A DNA stretch of 56,423 bases from a virus: the IMG/VR virus record IMGVR_UViG_3300024344_000016, positions 1-56,423 of that record; one strand, 5' to 3'. The notes under the pieces are model-generated. The model saw only the letters and a list, made by a program, of their open reading frames with translations. It did not search any database and was not told where the DNA came from. Of this stretch, positions 40,389-49,917 are shown one piece after another (within the stretch, counting starts at the first letter, position 1; the number at the start of each line of letters is the position of its first letter). The position numbers and the translations under genes were made by a program.

Positions 40389-41807
40389 ATGGCTATTACA
40401 TTTACACCACAAAGTGGATCAGCTCTGACTATAGGCGGTCAGTCTAGCGGTACTATATCCGGTCCCTTTCCTAATTTTTCTGTAAGTAAAGAGGTTAGAA
40501 GACAGGACGGCCTCATTCTTGGGGAAAAGTTTACTATCAATATCACCGGCGTGGCATTGATCACCAGCGGTGCGTCTCATACGACAAAAGGTGCAAGACA
40601 GGCCGCACTTATCACTATTGCGAACAACATTGTCACTGCGGCTATTGGGGCGGCAGGAACCCTACAGATAACTGGGTATGGTGGTAGCGGTAGCATGTCC
40701 TTTAGTAACTGCATACTGGTGAGTGCTGAGGCACAAGATCAGGACGAAGCTACTATGGGTACTCAGAATCAGCCCTACTCCTTTACGTTTGAAGCCACTA
40801 GTGGTGCTGGTGCCGATGTAGGAAGCGGACTTTTGGAAAGTTTTGAGGAAAGTTGGGACTCTTCGGTTCAGGAGGGGCCATATTCTTATAATGGTGGGGC
40901 TGCTTATAGGACATGGACTGTAACTCATTCTGTTAGTGCACAGGCTGTTAATCCCTACCCCGACGACAGTGCTATGGGCTGGGTTGTCGCAAAGAGTTAT
41001 GTTGATAGTAAACTTGTATCCGATCCTTTTGGCGGCGGCCTCACAGACCAAAGAAACCAGAGTGTCACTGTCGACACCGCCAGCGGACTCACGGCGTATA
41101 ACCATGTGCGTCAAAGAACACAGAACATAGCTACGGGAAGTTACAGTGTCCAAGACACTTGGGTAGGAAGTCCATATCCAGCCTCGCATACGGTTGAGTA
41201 TTCGCTGAATCTTGATGCCACTGCTGAATACAATACCGTAGATGTAAACGTGTCGGCTCAGGGGTATGAGTCGGGCGGTCCCGAATCAGGAGCCACGTCT
41301 TCCAAATACAGCAACGCACAAAACGGGTGGGGATCGATTAAAACCGCTGCCGAGAATGGTGCTACAGCTTTTTATTCGTCAGCCGGAGGCACAGGCACAC
41401 TTCGTACTATCAAACGGGCAACGTCAGAGTCTCACAACGAAACAGACGGTAGCCTGAACTACACTTGCACCTTTGATGATGCAAAGATACATTATCCGAA
41501 TGCTATTTCCGAGTCTCTAACTGTTACTTACAATAACGAGGATGCCTTAAATCAAGTTGTTGTTGTTATTCCTGTCTTGGAAAAGCCTGATGGTCCCGTC
41601 ATTCAGGATATGCAAACCACCAATGAAAAGACTGTATCCGCGTCACTTGATCTTGGTATGAATAGAGACAGCAGAACTGCTAAACCAAACGGCGATTCGT
41701 TAGTAGGTGCCTATGCTCCAGCGGGTGGATACCGAAGGTCGAGAACCGAGAGCTGGAATCCGTATAGTGGTAGCTATAACTTGTCAGTAGAATGGGTGTA
41801 CGTGTAA
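40389..41807 (+). CDS. distal tail protein, candidate
   Basis: 472 residues; GGAG just before the ATG overlaps the preceding stop. The product is almost entirely beta strands rich in Thr, Ser and Gly (for example SFSNCILVSAEAQDQDEATM), without cysteine pairs or catalytic motifs. Position two genes after the tape measure suggests the distal tail or a tube-tip protein. The next gene starts directly at the following base. Confidence 0.5.
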   Translation: MAITFTPQSGSALTIGGQSSGTISGPFPNFSVSKEVRRQDGLILGEKFTINITGVALITSGASHTTKGARQAALITIANNIVTAAIGAAGTLQITGYGGSGSMSFSNCILVSAEAQDQDEATMGTQNQPYSFTFEATSGAGADVGSGLLESFEESWDSSVQEGPYSYNGGAAYRTWTVTHSVSAQAVNPYPDDSAMGWVVAKSYVDSKLVSDPFGGGLTDQRNQSVTVDTASGLTAYNHVRQRTQNIATGSYSVQDTWVGSPYPASHTVEYSLNLDATAEYNTVDVNVSAQGYESGGPESGATSSKYSNAQNGWGSIKTAAENGATAFYSSAGGTGTLRTIKRATSESHNETDGSLNYTCTFDDAKIHYPNAISESLTVTYNNEDALNQVVVVIPVLEKPDGPVIQDMQTTNEKTVSASLDLGMNRDSRTAKPNGDSLVGAYAPAGGYRRSRTESWNPYSGSYNLSVEWVYV

Positions 41808-44369
41808 ATGACAACTCCACCAAAAATGTTTGACGCCTACGTTTCTAGCTGTTCCTCCAGTATAGGGTGGGGAGGTCAAGGCGGCTCTTTGAGCATGAAG
41901 CTTATCGAAGACCCAGATAATGGTGTAACCATCAGTCTTCCAGACTTGGGAACCCCTGTTTATTTTAAGTACGGAACTTTTTATGTCGGAGGTTTGTTTC
42001 AGAGGTTCACATACAGCGAAAGCGTTAGCGGTGGTAGGGTTTATGACATTGTTATTGAGTCTCCATCCAAACTAATGGACGGCGTTCAGTGTGTGATAGA
42101 GAACTTCATGGGAACTACTGATTACTTTCTAAGTGGTGCAAACCAAGGGTTTTTCAGTACAAACATACTTAGTACCAATCTCATCTATGGAAATATTGAG
42201 AACGTTTATAACTTGTTTGGATTTTATGAAAACCCCTACTACGGCGGGTATTTTGGGGGATCGAATTTTAATAGTTCGGGCATGGAAGTCGATGCGGCAC
42301 TGTTTGCACTTGGGACGCTTGCCCAAAGGGGATCTCCCCATCCTCTGGGGGGTCCGGTGAATATCAATGGAAACTTTATTAATGTCAATGTGGATGTTCT
42401 GTTCCAAACGGTACAGGGTATATGGAATGTTTCACAAGACGCATACAGAATCAAAGGACCATCAAAAAGTATTAATGGTTTAGTCTCTGAGATATGTGAA
42501 GCTATACAGCTAGACTATTTTTATGATATTGTGCCAGATCCTGTCACTCAGGGTGCCGATGCCACTGGCCAACTTCCTGACGGTGGCGGTGAAATAACCG
42601 ATCCTACGGTCGTGGTAAAAGTTGTCTCAAAACAAGCACAACCAACACCAGATGCGATTGAGCAATTTATAACAACTAGAAAAGCCACCGGTGATGTTAT
42701 ATCCTACAGTATGGGTAAAGAGTTCGGAGATGCGACGACTCAAAAACTTGTCTGGGGAGGTAGAAGGACTAGATATCAGGTGATTCATTCATCAATGTGC
42801 TCTCCAATCTGGGGAAAAAGTGCAGGAGGTATGTATAACACTCAGGGTCCGACAGCTCTTGTGCACTCACATCCATCAAGACAAATTACTATTAGCTTAG
42901 GCAACGATTTTAACAACGCTCCGTGGCAAGCCACCCTGTTTGAAATAAGAATGGCAATGCAGGGCAAGCAGAGCTGGGAAATTTTCAAGACTTTTGAAAC
43001 TATCGCTGGATGCGAGCCTAATGGCTATAACAACATATTCACATGCCCTTGGACCGGTGCTTTTGACGCCACTAAGGATGTTTTGAATATGCTGGCCAAT
43101 GGGGCGGGAAATGCCGCAGACACTATTCTAACAAGCAAAGAACCGGGTAGAAAACAGTATCAAAAATCAGCCAATGAATTGGGAGATAAAATCTTCGCCG
43201 CAGTATCTAATGTTTCCAACAATTATTACTGCCAACAATTTCTGGTTCCACTCGCTGGCGAGTCAACGTCTCGGGCACAAATGGAATACGTCCCTCCCGG
43301 TAGTTATGAAATAGTCAAGGCTTGGGAAATCTCGGACGCCGCTTTTCTGCAACTACCGATGGCTGCTGATATAAAATTCCGAGACGGGCAGGGAAAGCAA
43401 AAAAGCATGTGCGGATGGGGTCAGAACCCAAATTATGACTATAGTGGACTGGGTAGCGACTATGACGTTGGTTTGATGGACTTTGCAGGGACGATAGTTT
43501 CCACCAAAGGAAGCCCCGACAAGGAGCAGATGTGGGACGGATGGGGCCATTGGGTTCCCTTTAATGCTGGTGCTACGGTAAAATCTTGGGACCATATTAC
43601 GACTCCAGATTTTGGACTCAGCGTTTTGGCTTCTTACTTCTTTGGTCTCACTGTACCGCCATCGAGTTATTTCGATGCCAATTTTAACGGAGCATTGCAG
43701 TTTGCTATTCCTCCCGATAATGTGATCCCAGAAGGGTTCGGCATACCACAAGAGAGCACACGATATAACTATGGACCGTGGGTCACTTTGATACCAAGTT
43801 TTTCTCCTGAAGGCAAAGCGGAAGTTATCGCTGATGAGTCTATGCGTCCAGAGGTATTTGGTGGGTACGCTAACTTACAAGCTATAGGAGGTGTTGTTGC
43901 CACGGCGGGTGTCGCACGGATGACCGCCAACGAAAGTGGAACCTTAGAGCTAGTTGGGAAACCAGAAGGGGCGATAGGGGAAAGATTTGCTAATTCTGGT
44001 CCTTACTGCACAAATATAGACGTTAGTATCGACGCGACAGGAGGCATTAAAACATCTTACAAGTTTAATACATGGACACCAAACTTCGGCAAGCTAGCCA
44101 AGTACAATATAGACAGGATAGCAAGCATAAACAAAGCCTCTTGGAACTTTGCCAAGAAGCTGAGAGACCGAGTGGAAAAAAGACCATTCCCTAAACACAA
44201 GTTTGAAAAAATGGATCTCTCGCAAGCCAAGAGACATCAGGCCCCCAACGTGGGTGCGATTAATGGTGTGCTAGGACCGGGTAAACAGGTTAATCACAAT
44301 AAGCTTGGTGTTCAGGGTGGTGGAGCCGCTGGTAACGCAAACATGCCCGGTTTAGGAAATCTCGCATAG
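41808..44369 (+). CDS. tail tip / baseplate hub-like protein
   Basis: 853 residues. Its start (SSIGWGGQGGSLSMKLIEDP; VYFKYGTFYVGGLFQRF) fits the hub domain of tail-tip proteins, where two beta barrels form the end of the tube. A long middle has Cys-poor mixed folds, with a conserved-looking QRGSPHPLGG loop. The last 100 residues are basic (RDRVEKRPFPKHKFEKMDLS) and then Gly/Asn-rich. A host-wall hydrolase is not seen. It starts one base after the previous stop. Confidence 0.6.
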   Translation: MTTPPKMFDAYVSSCSSSIGWGGQGGSLSMKLIEDPDNGVTISLPDLGTPVYFKYGTFYVGGLFQRFTYSESVSGGRVYDIVIESPSKLMDGVQCVIENFMGTTDYFLSGANQGFFSTNILSTNLIYGNIENVYNLFGFYENPYYGGYFGGSNFNSSGMEVDAALFALGTLAQRGSPHPLGGPVNINGNFINVNVDVLFQTVQGIWNVSQDAYRIKGPSKSINGLVSEICEAIQLDYFYDIVPDPVTQGADATGQLPDGGGEITDPTVVVKVVSKQAQPTPDAIEQFITTRKATGDVISYSMGKEFGDATTQKLVWGGRRTRYQVIHSSMCSPIWGKSAGGMYNTQGPTALVHSHPSRQITISLGNDFNNAPWQATLFEIRMAMQGKQSWEIFKTFETIAGCEPNGYNNIFTCPWTGAFDATKDVLNMLANGAGNAADTILTSKEPGRKQYQKSANELGDKIFAAVSNVSNNYYCQQFLVPLAGESTSRAQMEYVPPGSYEIVKAWEISDAAFLQLPMAADIKFRDGQGKQKSMCGWGQNPNYDYSGLGSDYDVGLMDFAGTIVSTKGSPDKEQMWDGWGHWVPFNAGATVKSWDHITTPDFGLSVLASYFFGLTVPPSSYFDANFNGALQFAIPPDNVIPEGFGIPQESTRYNYGPWVTLIPSFSPEGKAEVIADESMRPEVFGGYANLQAIGGVVATAGVARMTANESGTLELVGKPEGAIGERFANSGPYCTNIDVSIDATGGIKTSYKFNTWTPNFGKLAKYNIDRIASINKASWNFAKKLRDRVEKRPFPKHKFEKMDLSQAKRHQAPNVGAINGVLGPGKQVNHNKLGVQGGGAAGNANMPGLGNLA

Positions 44370-44381
44370 AGGAACGATATT

Positions 44382-45611
44382 ATGCCAATGGACGTATCTT
44401 GTAGCTTTGGGGCAATTAGTGACTCCGCAGGTATTTATGGCGTACAGCCTCAGAATACGGCAGTCAACTCCCAAGAACAAATCTTTTCTCCGGTCTTGAT
44501 TCGCAAGGGTATAGCGTATCCGCAGCATATTGCTGCTTTCGAGTCTCCGGGTTGGACTTCCTCTGAAAGTGGCCCCTTTGGAAACAATCAAGTTGGACCC
44601 ACAAGAAACGAGTTAGATCCATATTTTTCAACGGTCTTTGGGGATGATGGCACTGAATGGATTAAAGAGTGTGACTTCCAAATGATGGTCAACGATGGGC
44701 AGCCCGTCAAAGGTTCTGCGGGGGATGAACTCAACATCAGAAAGGTTGACCGAGAGACTATCGATCAGGTTGTTGTTAATGGTTTTAGAGGCCCCCTCGT
44801 CTTATCTGGATGGGGATTTGATATTTGCGACAGACCCGTTCCCCCCAAAGCGTGGGATGAACCATTTGCGTTTGACGAAGAGGTGGTAAACGACAGGTCA
44901 AAATGGAAAACCGGCCCCGTGAATCTACAGTGGGACGACGAGAGAAAGGTGTGGCAAGGCGGCCCACAGATACTGTGTGGTGTGGCTTCGGGAGGAGTTC
45001 CGGCAGCATCCAGCCCTTGTTCACCGGCAAGTTTCACGATGAAGGTTTTTAGAAAGTCAGAGACGGGCCTTGACGCATGTGTGCTTGGGGAGACTGTTAC
45101 AGTGATAAACAGAGACCCGAGTCTTTCTCAATCCGCTGTGACGGGCATGGTTTTTGTTGTTGCCGTGAGAATCAATTACGAATGGATACCTATTTGGGTA
45201 GGATGTCCAGAAGGACCGCCGCCAGAGACTCCCCCCCCTTGTACAGATTGTACCCAGTCTGGCACGACTAATCAAGGAGGAGGATATGATCCGCCGAGCA
45301 GTCTGGCTGGTCAAGCGTCTGAGCCGGATCGATGGTTGGATCAATGTGGAAATTACCACTATTATGATCCCAGAACAGGCCGAGAATGGATGGAATCGGC
45401 ACCACCAGAAGAGTGGAGATACAAATGGTGCGAATGGAGATCACACGATGAAAACGGAAACTTTTATGCAGATGGTCCGATGTTATTCTGTACAGATCGT
45501 CAGGACGACGACACTGAAAAGAATCTTGGGCCTGCCGCTGACTCGATGTTTGATGATCCGTCTTTGAAACCCTTTGTGGACCAGAAAGATCATCCCCCCG
45601 ACTGTTCATAG
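44382..45611 (+). CDS. tail tip structural protein
   Basis: 409 residues, SD AGAGGAA. N-terminal beta-rich region (PVLIRKGIAYPQHIAAFESP). Near residue 275 a proline- and cysteine-rich stretch (PPPETPPPCTDCTQSG) links to a C-terminal domain with many Trp, Asp and Glu residues (REWMESAPPEEWRYKWCEWR). The cysteines may bind metal or form disulphides outside the cell. No family is recognised; it may contact the receptor or the hub. Confidence 0.5.
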   Translation: MPMDVSCSFGAISDSAGIYGVQPQNTAVNSQEQIFSPVLIRKGIAYPQHIAAFESPGWTSSESGPFGNNQVGPTRNELDPYFSTVFGDDGTEWIKECDFQMMVNDGQPVKGSAGDELNIRKVDRETIDQVVVNGFRGPLVLSGWGFDICDRPVPPKAWDEPFAFDEEVVNDRSKWKTGPVNLQWDDERKVWQGGPQILCGVASGGVPAASSPCSPASFTMKVFRKSETGLDACVLGETVTVINRDPSLSQSAVTGMVFVVAVRINYEWIPIWVGCPEGPPPETPPPCTDCTQSGTTNQGGGYDPPSSLAGQASEPDRWLDQCGNYHYYDPRTGREWMESAPPEEWRYKWCEWRSHDENGNFYADGPMLFCTDRQDDDTEKNLGPAADSMFDDPSLKPFVDQKDHPPDCS

Positions 45612-45660
45612 CCTTTAATCGGCAGCAAAAGCCGCAGATTTAGGCAAGAAAGTAAATAAA

Positions 45661-45676
45661 TGTGTATACTATAATA
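45661..45676 (+). promoter_or_regulatory. TGTGTATA late-type motif
   Basis: TGTGTATACTATAATA, 44 bases before the ATG at 45705. TATAAT also occurs within it. Confidence 0.5.
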
Positions 45677-45704
45677 AGAGTTTATTACCAAGGAGAACTT
45701 AAAA

Positions 45705-46697
45705 ATGGCAGAAATTAGGTTTCAATTACTAAAACAGGCGGATGGAACGCCTGCTCTGGACACGCTGTCCGGTTCTGGCTTGGCCTTTTACGGGGCTACT
45801 GCCGGTTCTTCGGTACAGATTGGAGCATATCAGGGGACGACCAGAGTAGCTAACGCTGCTGGCAGTTCCTATGAAGACGATACAAACAATATCAAGTTCA
45901 AGACTAGCGTGTTTCCTAGTGGGCAGTCGGAACTATCTATTTTGGGCAGCGACGTGGATATTGGGCTTTCTGGTATTAAGACCATGCAGGGCACGATGGG
46001 TATTGAATTTGGACATACTTCAGAAGTGAAGGTTCAAAATGTTCAATTGAGAATTTACGACAGAAGCAATGTTAATTATCCGGCTAGCGGCGTCAACACC
46101 AAGGCCGCCGAGATTATCAACTTTGATGGGAACACATGGGAAACACAGGGGGCTACTGGTGATACTTCCGACGCAGTGGGTAGCGGAGACGCTTTCTGGT
46201 GGGGAGAACCGTGGCCAGCCGAATTAGTCAGCAAAAACTATTACACCAACAGCTCATCTGTTGTCTTTTGGAACGGTAAAGACTCAGATGCTAGGGTAAA
46301 TGGAGATGCTAGATTAGATGCCGCAGCGGTTGCTGGATCTTATGATTCGGTCGGCGGTACTGGCATCATTCTTCCACTTATGGATAGTCCGGGCTCTGGT
46401 GGCGTCCAATTACAAAATGCTGAAGTTGTCAGCGGCACCGGCATGGTCTGGCCGAAGTGGTCACAATATATTACGACTTCATCAAACCAGCAGACTTATT
46501 TTGGCGGAAGCACGGCTCATAATTTTGGAGACGGCTCAGATACCACAAAAACAGATGGTGTCGCTCCTATAGACGGAACTTTTGGTGGTACAGGGGTCGA
46601 TACTCACCACACTTGGTCTATTGCATTGTCTGCATCTCCCCTATCAACCGGCTCGAAAGAGGACTATGGACTTTATGTCTCTTTAGAATATCTGTAG
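45705..46697 (+). CDS. virion structural protein, tail end
   Basis: 330 residues with AAGGAG upstream and its own late-type motif, which suggests high expression. Beta-rich, with Gly/Ser loops (IGLSGIKTMQGTMGIEFGHT; VKVQNVQLRIYDRSN) and no enzymatic motif. It ends with a strand pair (YGLYVSLEYL). It is the last structural gene of the rightward block and may be a fibre or tip subunit. No family is recognised. Confidence 0.55.
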   Translation: MAEIRFQLLKQADGTPALDTLSGSGLAFYGATAGSSVQIGAYQGTTRVANAAGSSYEDDTNNIKFKTSVFPSGQSELSILGSDVDIGLSGIKTMQGTMGIEFGHTSEVKVQNVQLRIYDRSNVNYPASGVNTKAAEIINFDGNTWETQGATGDTSDAVGSGDAFWWGEPWPAELVSKNYYTNSSSVVFWNGKDSDARVNGDARLDAAAVAGSYDSVGGTGIILPLMDSPGSGGVQLQNAEVVSGTGMVWPKWSQYITTSSNQQTYFGGSTAHNFGDGSDTTKTDGVAPIDGTFGGTGVDTHHTWSIALSASPLSTGSKEDYGLYVSLEYL

Positions 46698-46719
46698 GAA
46701 ATATCGTAGGATCTAAAGA

Positions 46720-47484
46720 GTGGGATATAAAAACTACACTATCAGAGGCAAGACTGACGGCTTTGGCTGCCAGTATAATGCCAAGCTGTCTGGACTCGCT
46801 TTTTGCTTGAATAGCGGAGGCTGGCCAACTCAGTACCGCTATATTCATACGCCCTTCGCCACCGTCTCTCATGGCTGGCGAAAGGAAGATAGGGTTGCAC
46901 AACTTAATGAGTTTATCGGAATTCCCGATAACCGTATTGGCAAAAGAATACACGTTCCCAAGAAATTTGAGACCAAGGTATTCAATGACCCCAACGCTTT
47001 CTATAATTCATCGGTACTAGATACTATTAGGGAGTATTATTGGTCCACCCCTAAGCCACAAGACTCGGAAAACGAGATAGTGGTTCACATCCGAAGGGGC
47101 GACGTTCAGCCACATAATGGGGGAGATCGTGCCAGACGCCACCTGCCTAACGTTTGGTACAATACTCAAATTCCCGATATTGTGTCTAGATACCCCTCTC
47201 ACTACAAGATAACTATCCACTCCGAGGGAGAGATGCCTGAGTTTGAGTCTATTACAGATGGCTGGCCTCAAGATATAGTAGACAGGACCGTTTTCAAGCT
47301 TGATACCTGTTTGACGACCGCTTTTCATGAAATGGTTACAGCAAAGGTGTTACTTATGAGTAAAAGTGGGTTTGCCTACACCTCTGCAATTCTCAATACC
47401 AACGATATATTTTTCGTCCGCAGCGGGGCTAGGGGACAGAAAATCCCTCTCGGTCATTGGATCAGAACTCCGTGGGGAGGGTGA
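46720..47484 (+). CDS. fucosyltransferase-like glycosyltransferase
   Basis: 254 residues, GTG start at 46720 with AGGA upstream. The segment VVHIRRGDV fits the HxRRxD motif of alpha-1,2, alpha-1,6 and O-fucosyltransferases (GT11/GT23 type), which use GDP-fucose. A further YKITIHSEGEMPEF and MVTAKVLLMSKSGFAYTSAI follow, the usual SDDxx and S-x-x-S region. The start has GFGCQYNAKLSG, like the G-x-G-NQ beginning of GT11. GDP-mannose dehydratase in the same genome could feed it. The donor is not proved. The next gene begins one base after its stop. Confidence 0.55.
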   Translation: MGYKNYTIRGKTDGFGCQYNAKLSGLAFCLNSGGWPTQYRYIHTPFATVSHGWRKEDRVAQLNEFIGIPDNRIGKRIHVPKKFETKVFNDPNAFYNSSVLDTIREYYWSTPKPQDSENEIVVHIRRGDVQPHNGGDRARRHLPNVWYNTQIPDIVSRYPSHYKITIHSEGEMPEFESITDGWPQDIVDRTVFKLDTCLTTAFHEMVTAKVLLMSKSGFAYTSAILNTNDIFFVRSGARGQKIPLGHWIRTPWGG

Positions 47485-47485
47485 T

Positions 47486-48286
47486 ATGATATTAAACAGA
47501 ATGTTAGTTGGAACAAACAGCGGAATCGGAGATTGTATCTTAATGAATGGTGCAATCCGACACCTAGCAGATATATTTGACTCTATTTCGGTCTTGGTTA
47601 TTGGTCCGCATAATACGTGTCGTCAAATTACACATATGTATAGGGATAATGATAGTATCGATGTGCTTGGCGAGCCTCCTGCACGTACTTTTTGGCAGGG
47701 CGATAAGAAGAGGCGAATTTGGGCAAGCAGGCATCCAAACTGGCATATACGAACATTCTGGTGGCCAGTAGGTAAATTCGTGTACCACGCCGTGGAATGC
47801 GGGCTTAATCCTGAAACTAATTGCTGGCCAGAGTTGTTCTACACTTATGTGCTGGGTGGCGGCGACCCCCAAACTATGGGGTATGAACGTAGATATGAAA
47901 ATTTTTATGTTGAAAGAGATTATGCTAGGGAAGACATTTTAAAAAAAAGACTTGGATTACCTGCGGATTATGCCTTTGTTGTGGATAAAGGAGAACCCAG
48001 TTCGTCTCACTTTCACATCAAACCTGAGACAAAGTTCCCCATTTTTAAGCCGCACTACAGGGCGGATCTTTTTGATGAATATACCATATTTGACTGGATG
48101 GGTGTTATAGAGGACGCAAGAGAGATCTATACAATCGACACTGGGTGGCTACATCTTATGAAGCAAATGCGACTAGATAAACCCAAGTTCTATTTCGACA
48201 AGCTACGCAGACCACTGTCTAACACCACAGAAACCAGATATCTCAATGACGACTGGGACAATGGCTGGAAAGTGATGGACATATAG
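47486..48286 (+). CDS. GT9-like glycosyltransferase, paralogue 1
   Basis: 266 residues from the ATG at 47486, with GGAGGG upstream; a much longer frame begins inside the previous gene and is rejected. It opens with NSGIGDCILMNGAIRHL, like the Gly-rich start of heptosyltransferases (GT9). Conserved blocks with the next two paralogues are CWPELFY, LPADYAFVVDKGE, TIFDWMGVI, IYTIDTGWLHLMK and YLNDDWDNGW. It probably transfers a sugar from a nucleotide donor, with the C-terminal half binding the donor. The stop overlaps the next start (TAGTG). Confidence 0.55.
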   Translation: MILNRMLVGTNSGIGDCILMNGAIRHLADIFDSISVLVIGPHNTCRQITHMYRDNDSIDVLGEPPARTFWQGDKKRRIWASRHPNWHIRTFWWPVGKFVYHAVECGLNPETNCWPELFYTYVLGGGDPQTMGYERRYENFYVERDYAREDILKKRLGLPADYAFVVDKGEPSSSHFHIKPETKFPIFKPHYRADLFDEYTIFDWMGVIEDAREIYTIDTGWLHLMKQMRLDKPKFYFDKLRRPLSNTTETRYLNDDWDNGWKVMDI

Positions 48287-49077
48287 TGAATCTTTTTCTT
48301 GCACATAATTCAGGGCTAGGCGACTATATCCTAATGAATGGTGCCGTGAGGTATTTGTCATCACTAGATGAGATAGAAAGCATCGTTTATTTGTGTCAGA
48401 GTACGCCCAATAAGTTTAGACATCTTGTTCGTATGTATGGTGGAATGGATAAGATAAGGCTCATTGAAGAGAAACAGGGAAGCGGATTCACTTCACAGAG
48501 AAGAAAAATACGCATATGGGGAAAGAGATTCTCCGATCATGAGTCAAGAGCGTTCGCTTGGAATGCAGCCTTCTGGGAGCCTTCTATGGAGATTCGGGGA
48601 TTAGATCCAAACAGAGATTGCTGGCCGGAACTTTTCTATTCTGTGCTTGGAGCACCCTACTCAGCTAGACACGAATATTTTCATATACATAGAAATCTCA
48701 AGAAGGAGGCGAGTCTCACAAGAAGTCTTAGGCTGCCTGTGGATTATGCCTTTTGCGTAGACCGAGGTGCCAGACCGAATTTCAACCTTTCGCCACCAAC
48801 CAACCTTCCAATCATCAAGCCTCACGATTATCCCGAGATTTTGCATGAGTATGATATTTTCGATTGGATGGGCGTTATCTCTGGGGCATCAATAATATAC
48901 ACAATTGATACAGCGTGGATGCACTTAATTAAATCTATGAGACTGAACGTCCCCAAGTTCTATTATCACATGCGGGGCGACTACGTCAAAAACGTATTCA
49001 CGAGCTGTTATATCAATGACAAGTACGATAATGGATGGGAAATTGTTGATAAGCATGGAGCTATTCTGTCTCAGTAG
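48286..49077 (+). CDS. GT9-like glycosyltransferase, paralogue 2
   Basis: 263 residues with a GTG start at 48286 that overlaps the previous TAG. It shares with its neighbours NSGLGDYILMNGAVRYL at the start, CWPELFYSVLG, LPVDYAFCVDRG, YDIFDWMGVI, IYTIDTAWMHLIK and YDNGWEIVDK. The spacing of the blocks is the same. The stop codon is followed with no gap by the stop codon of the convergent paralogue at 49078, so the two transcripts meet head to tail with no terminator between them. Confidence 0.55.
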   Translation: MNLFLAHNSGLGDYILMNGAVRYLSSLDEIESIVYLCQSTPNKFRHLVRMYGGMDKIRLIEEKQGSGFTSQRRKIRIWGKRFSDHESRAFAWNAAFWEPSMEIRGLDPNRDCWPELFYSVLGAPYSARHEYFHIHRNLKKEASLTRSLRLPVDYAFCVDRGARPNFNLSPPTNLPIIKPHDYPEILHEYDIFDWMGVISGASIIYTIDTAWMHLIKSMRLNVPKFYYHMRGDYVKNVFTSCYINDKYDNGWEIVDKHGAILSQ

Positions 49078-49917
49078 CTATTTCAACCAGTATCCATTTT
49101 TTAGCTGGTGCCCAGTAGCCTCCATTTTGATCCATCCGCCCTCATATTCATCATTCAAGTACTCTGTGCCATGTATCCACTTTTCTCCAGTATTTGGATC
49201 GTTCCACCAGTATTTGGGTATGTTTAGATTGAGGGTCTTGATCAAGTGAAACCAGCCCGTATCAACTACATGTAGCTCGGAAGCCCTTTCTATAACTTTG
49301 AGCCAGTCAAAGATAAGGGTCGCGTTCCAATCATAGGGTTTTCCCGACCAAAGCTGGTATTCTCTGGGATTAACGATAGGAAGCGTTGTGTCTGGGTGAC
49401 ATCTGAACGAATACTTTCTCCCCTCGTCTACCACAAAGGCGTATTTGCTAGGCAAGTTAAGAGACTCAAAGAGAGCCTCCTCTCTTTCAGCGTCCCTGTC
49501 TAGTCTATACTCGGTATGACGTTTTTCGTAAGGCACATTTTGCATAGCATAAAAAAGACGTGGCCACGAAATATTGTCTACATCAAGCCCGTGGTTGCTA
49601 ATGTTTTCTATCCAGAGATGTTCTTTGGTTATATACTTACGAGCAAAGGGTTCAAATTTAATGCGGGGGTTGTCTCGTACTATTTCCTCGTAGGATGCGT
49701 TCTGTCTAAGCATTGCCTGACGAGCACTTTTAGGATGGGGTTTAGCATATGGTATAATGCTGTCGTCGTTTCTGTATATCCACTCAACATGTCGCAGTCT
49801 CGAATCCCAACACAACAGATAAACCCTATCAAACTTTTCCGCTAAACACCTAGTCGCCCCGTTTAAAACGATGTAATCGCCTAGTCCAGTGTTGTGACAG
49901 ACCACGATACCATTCAT
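49078..49917 (-). CDS. GT9-like glycosyltransferase, paralogue 3
   Basis: 279 residues, on the opposite strand to its two relatives. It has the same blocks: NTGLGDYIVLNGATRCL, SWPRLFYAMQN, LPSKYAFVVDEGR, LIFDWLKVI, LHVVDTGWFHLIK and YLNDEYEGGW. It is longer by a short insert near the end (NDPNTGEKWIHG). It is the last gene of the leftward operon and overlaps the GT2 gene before it by ATGA. The donor is unknown. Confidence 0.55.
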   Translation of the reverse strand: MNGIVVCHNTGLGDYIVLNGATRCLAEKFDRVYLLCWDSRLRHVEWIYRNDDSIIPYAKPHPKSARQAMLRQNASYEEIVRDNPRIKFEPFARKYITKEHLWIENISNHGLDVDNISWPRLFYAMQNVPYEKRHTEYRLDRDAEREEALFESLNLPSKYAFVVDEGRKYSFRCHPDTTLPIVNPREYQLWSGKPYDWNATLIFDWLKVIERASELHVVDTGWFHLIKTLNLNIPKYWWNDPNTGEKWIHGTEYLNDEYEGGWIKMEATGHQLKNGYWLK

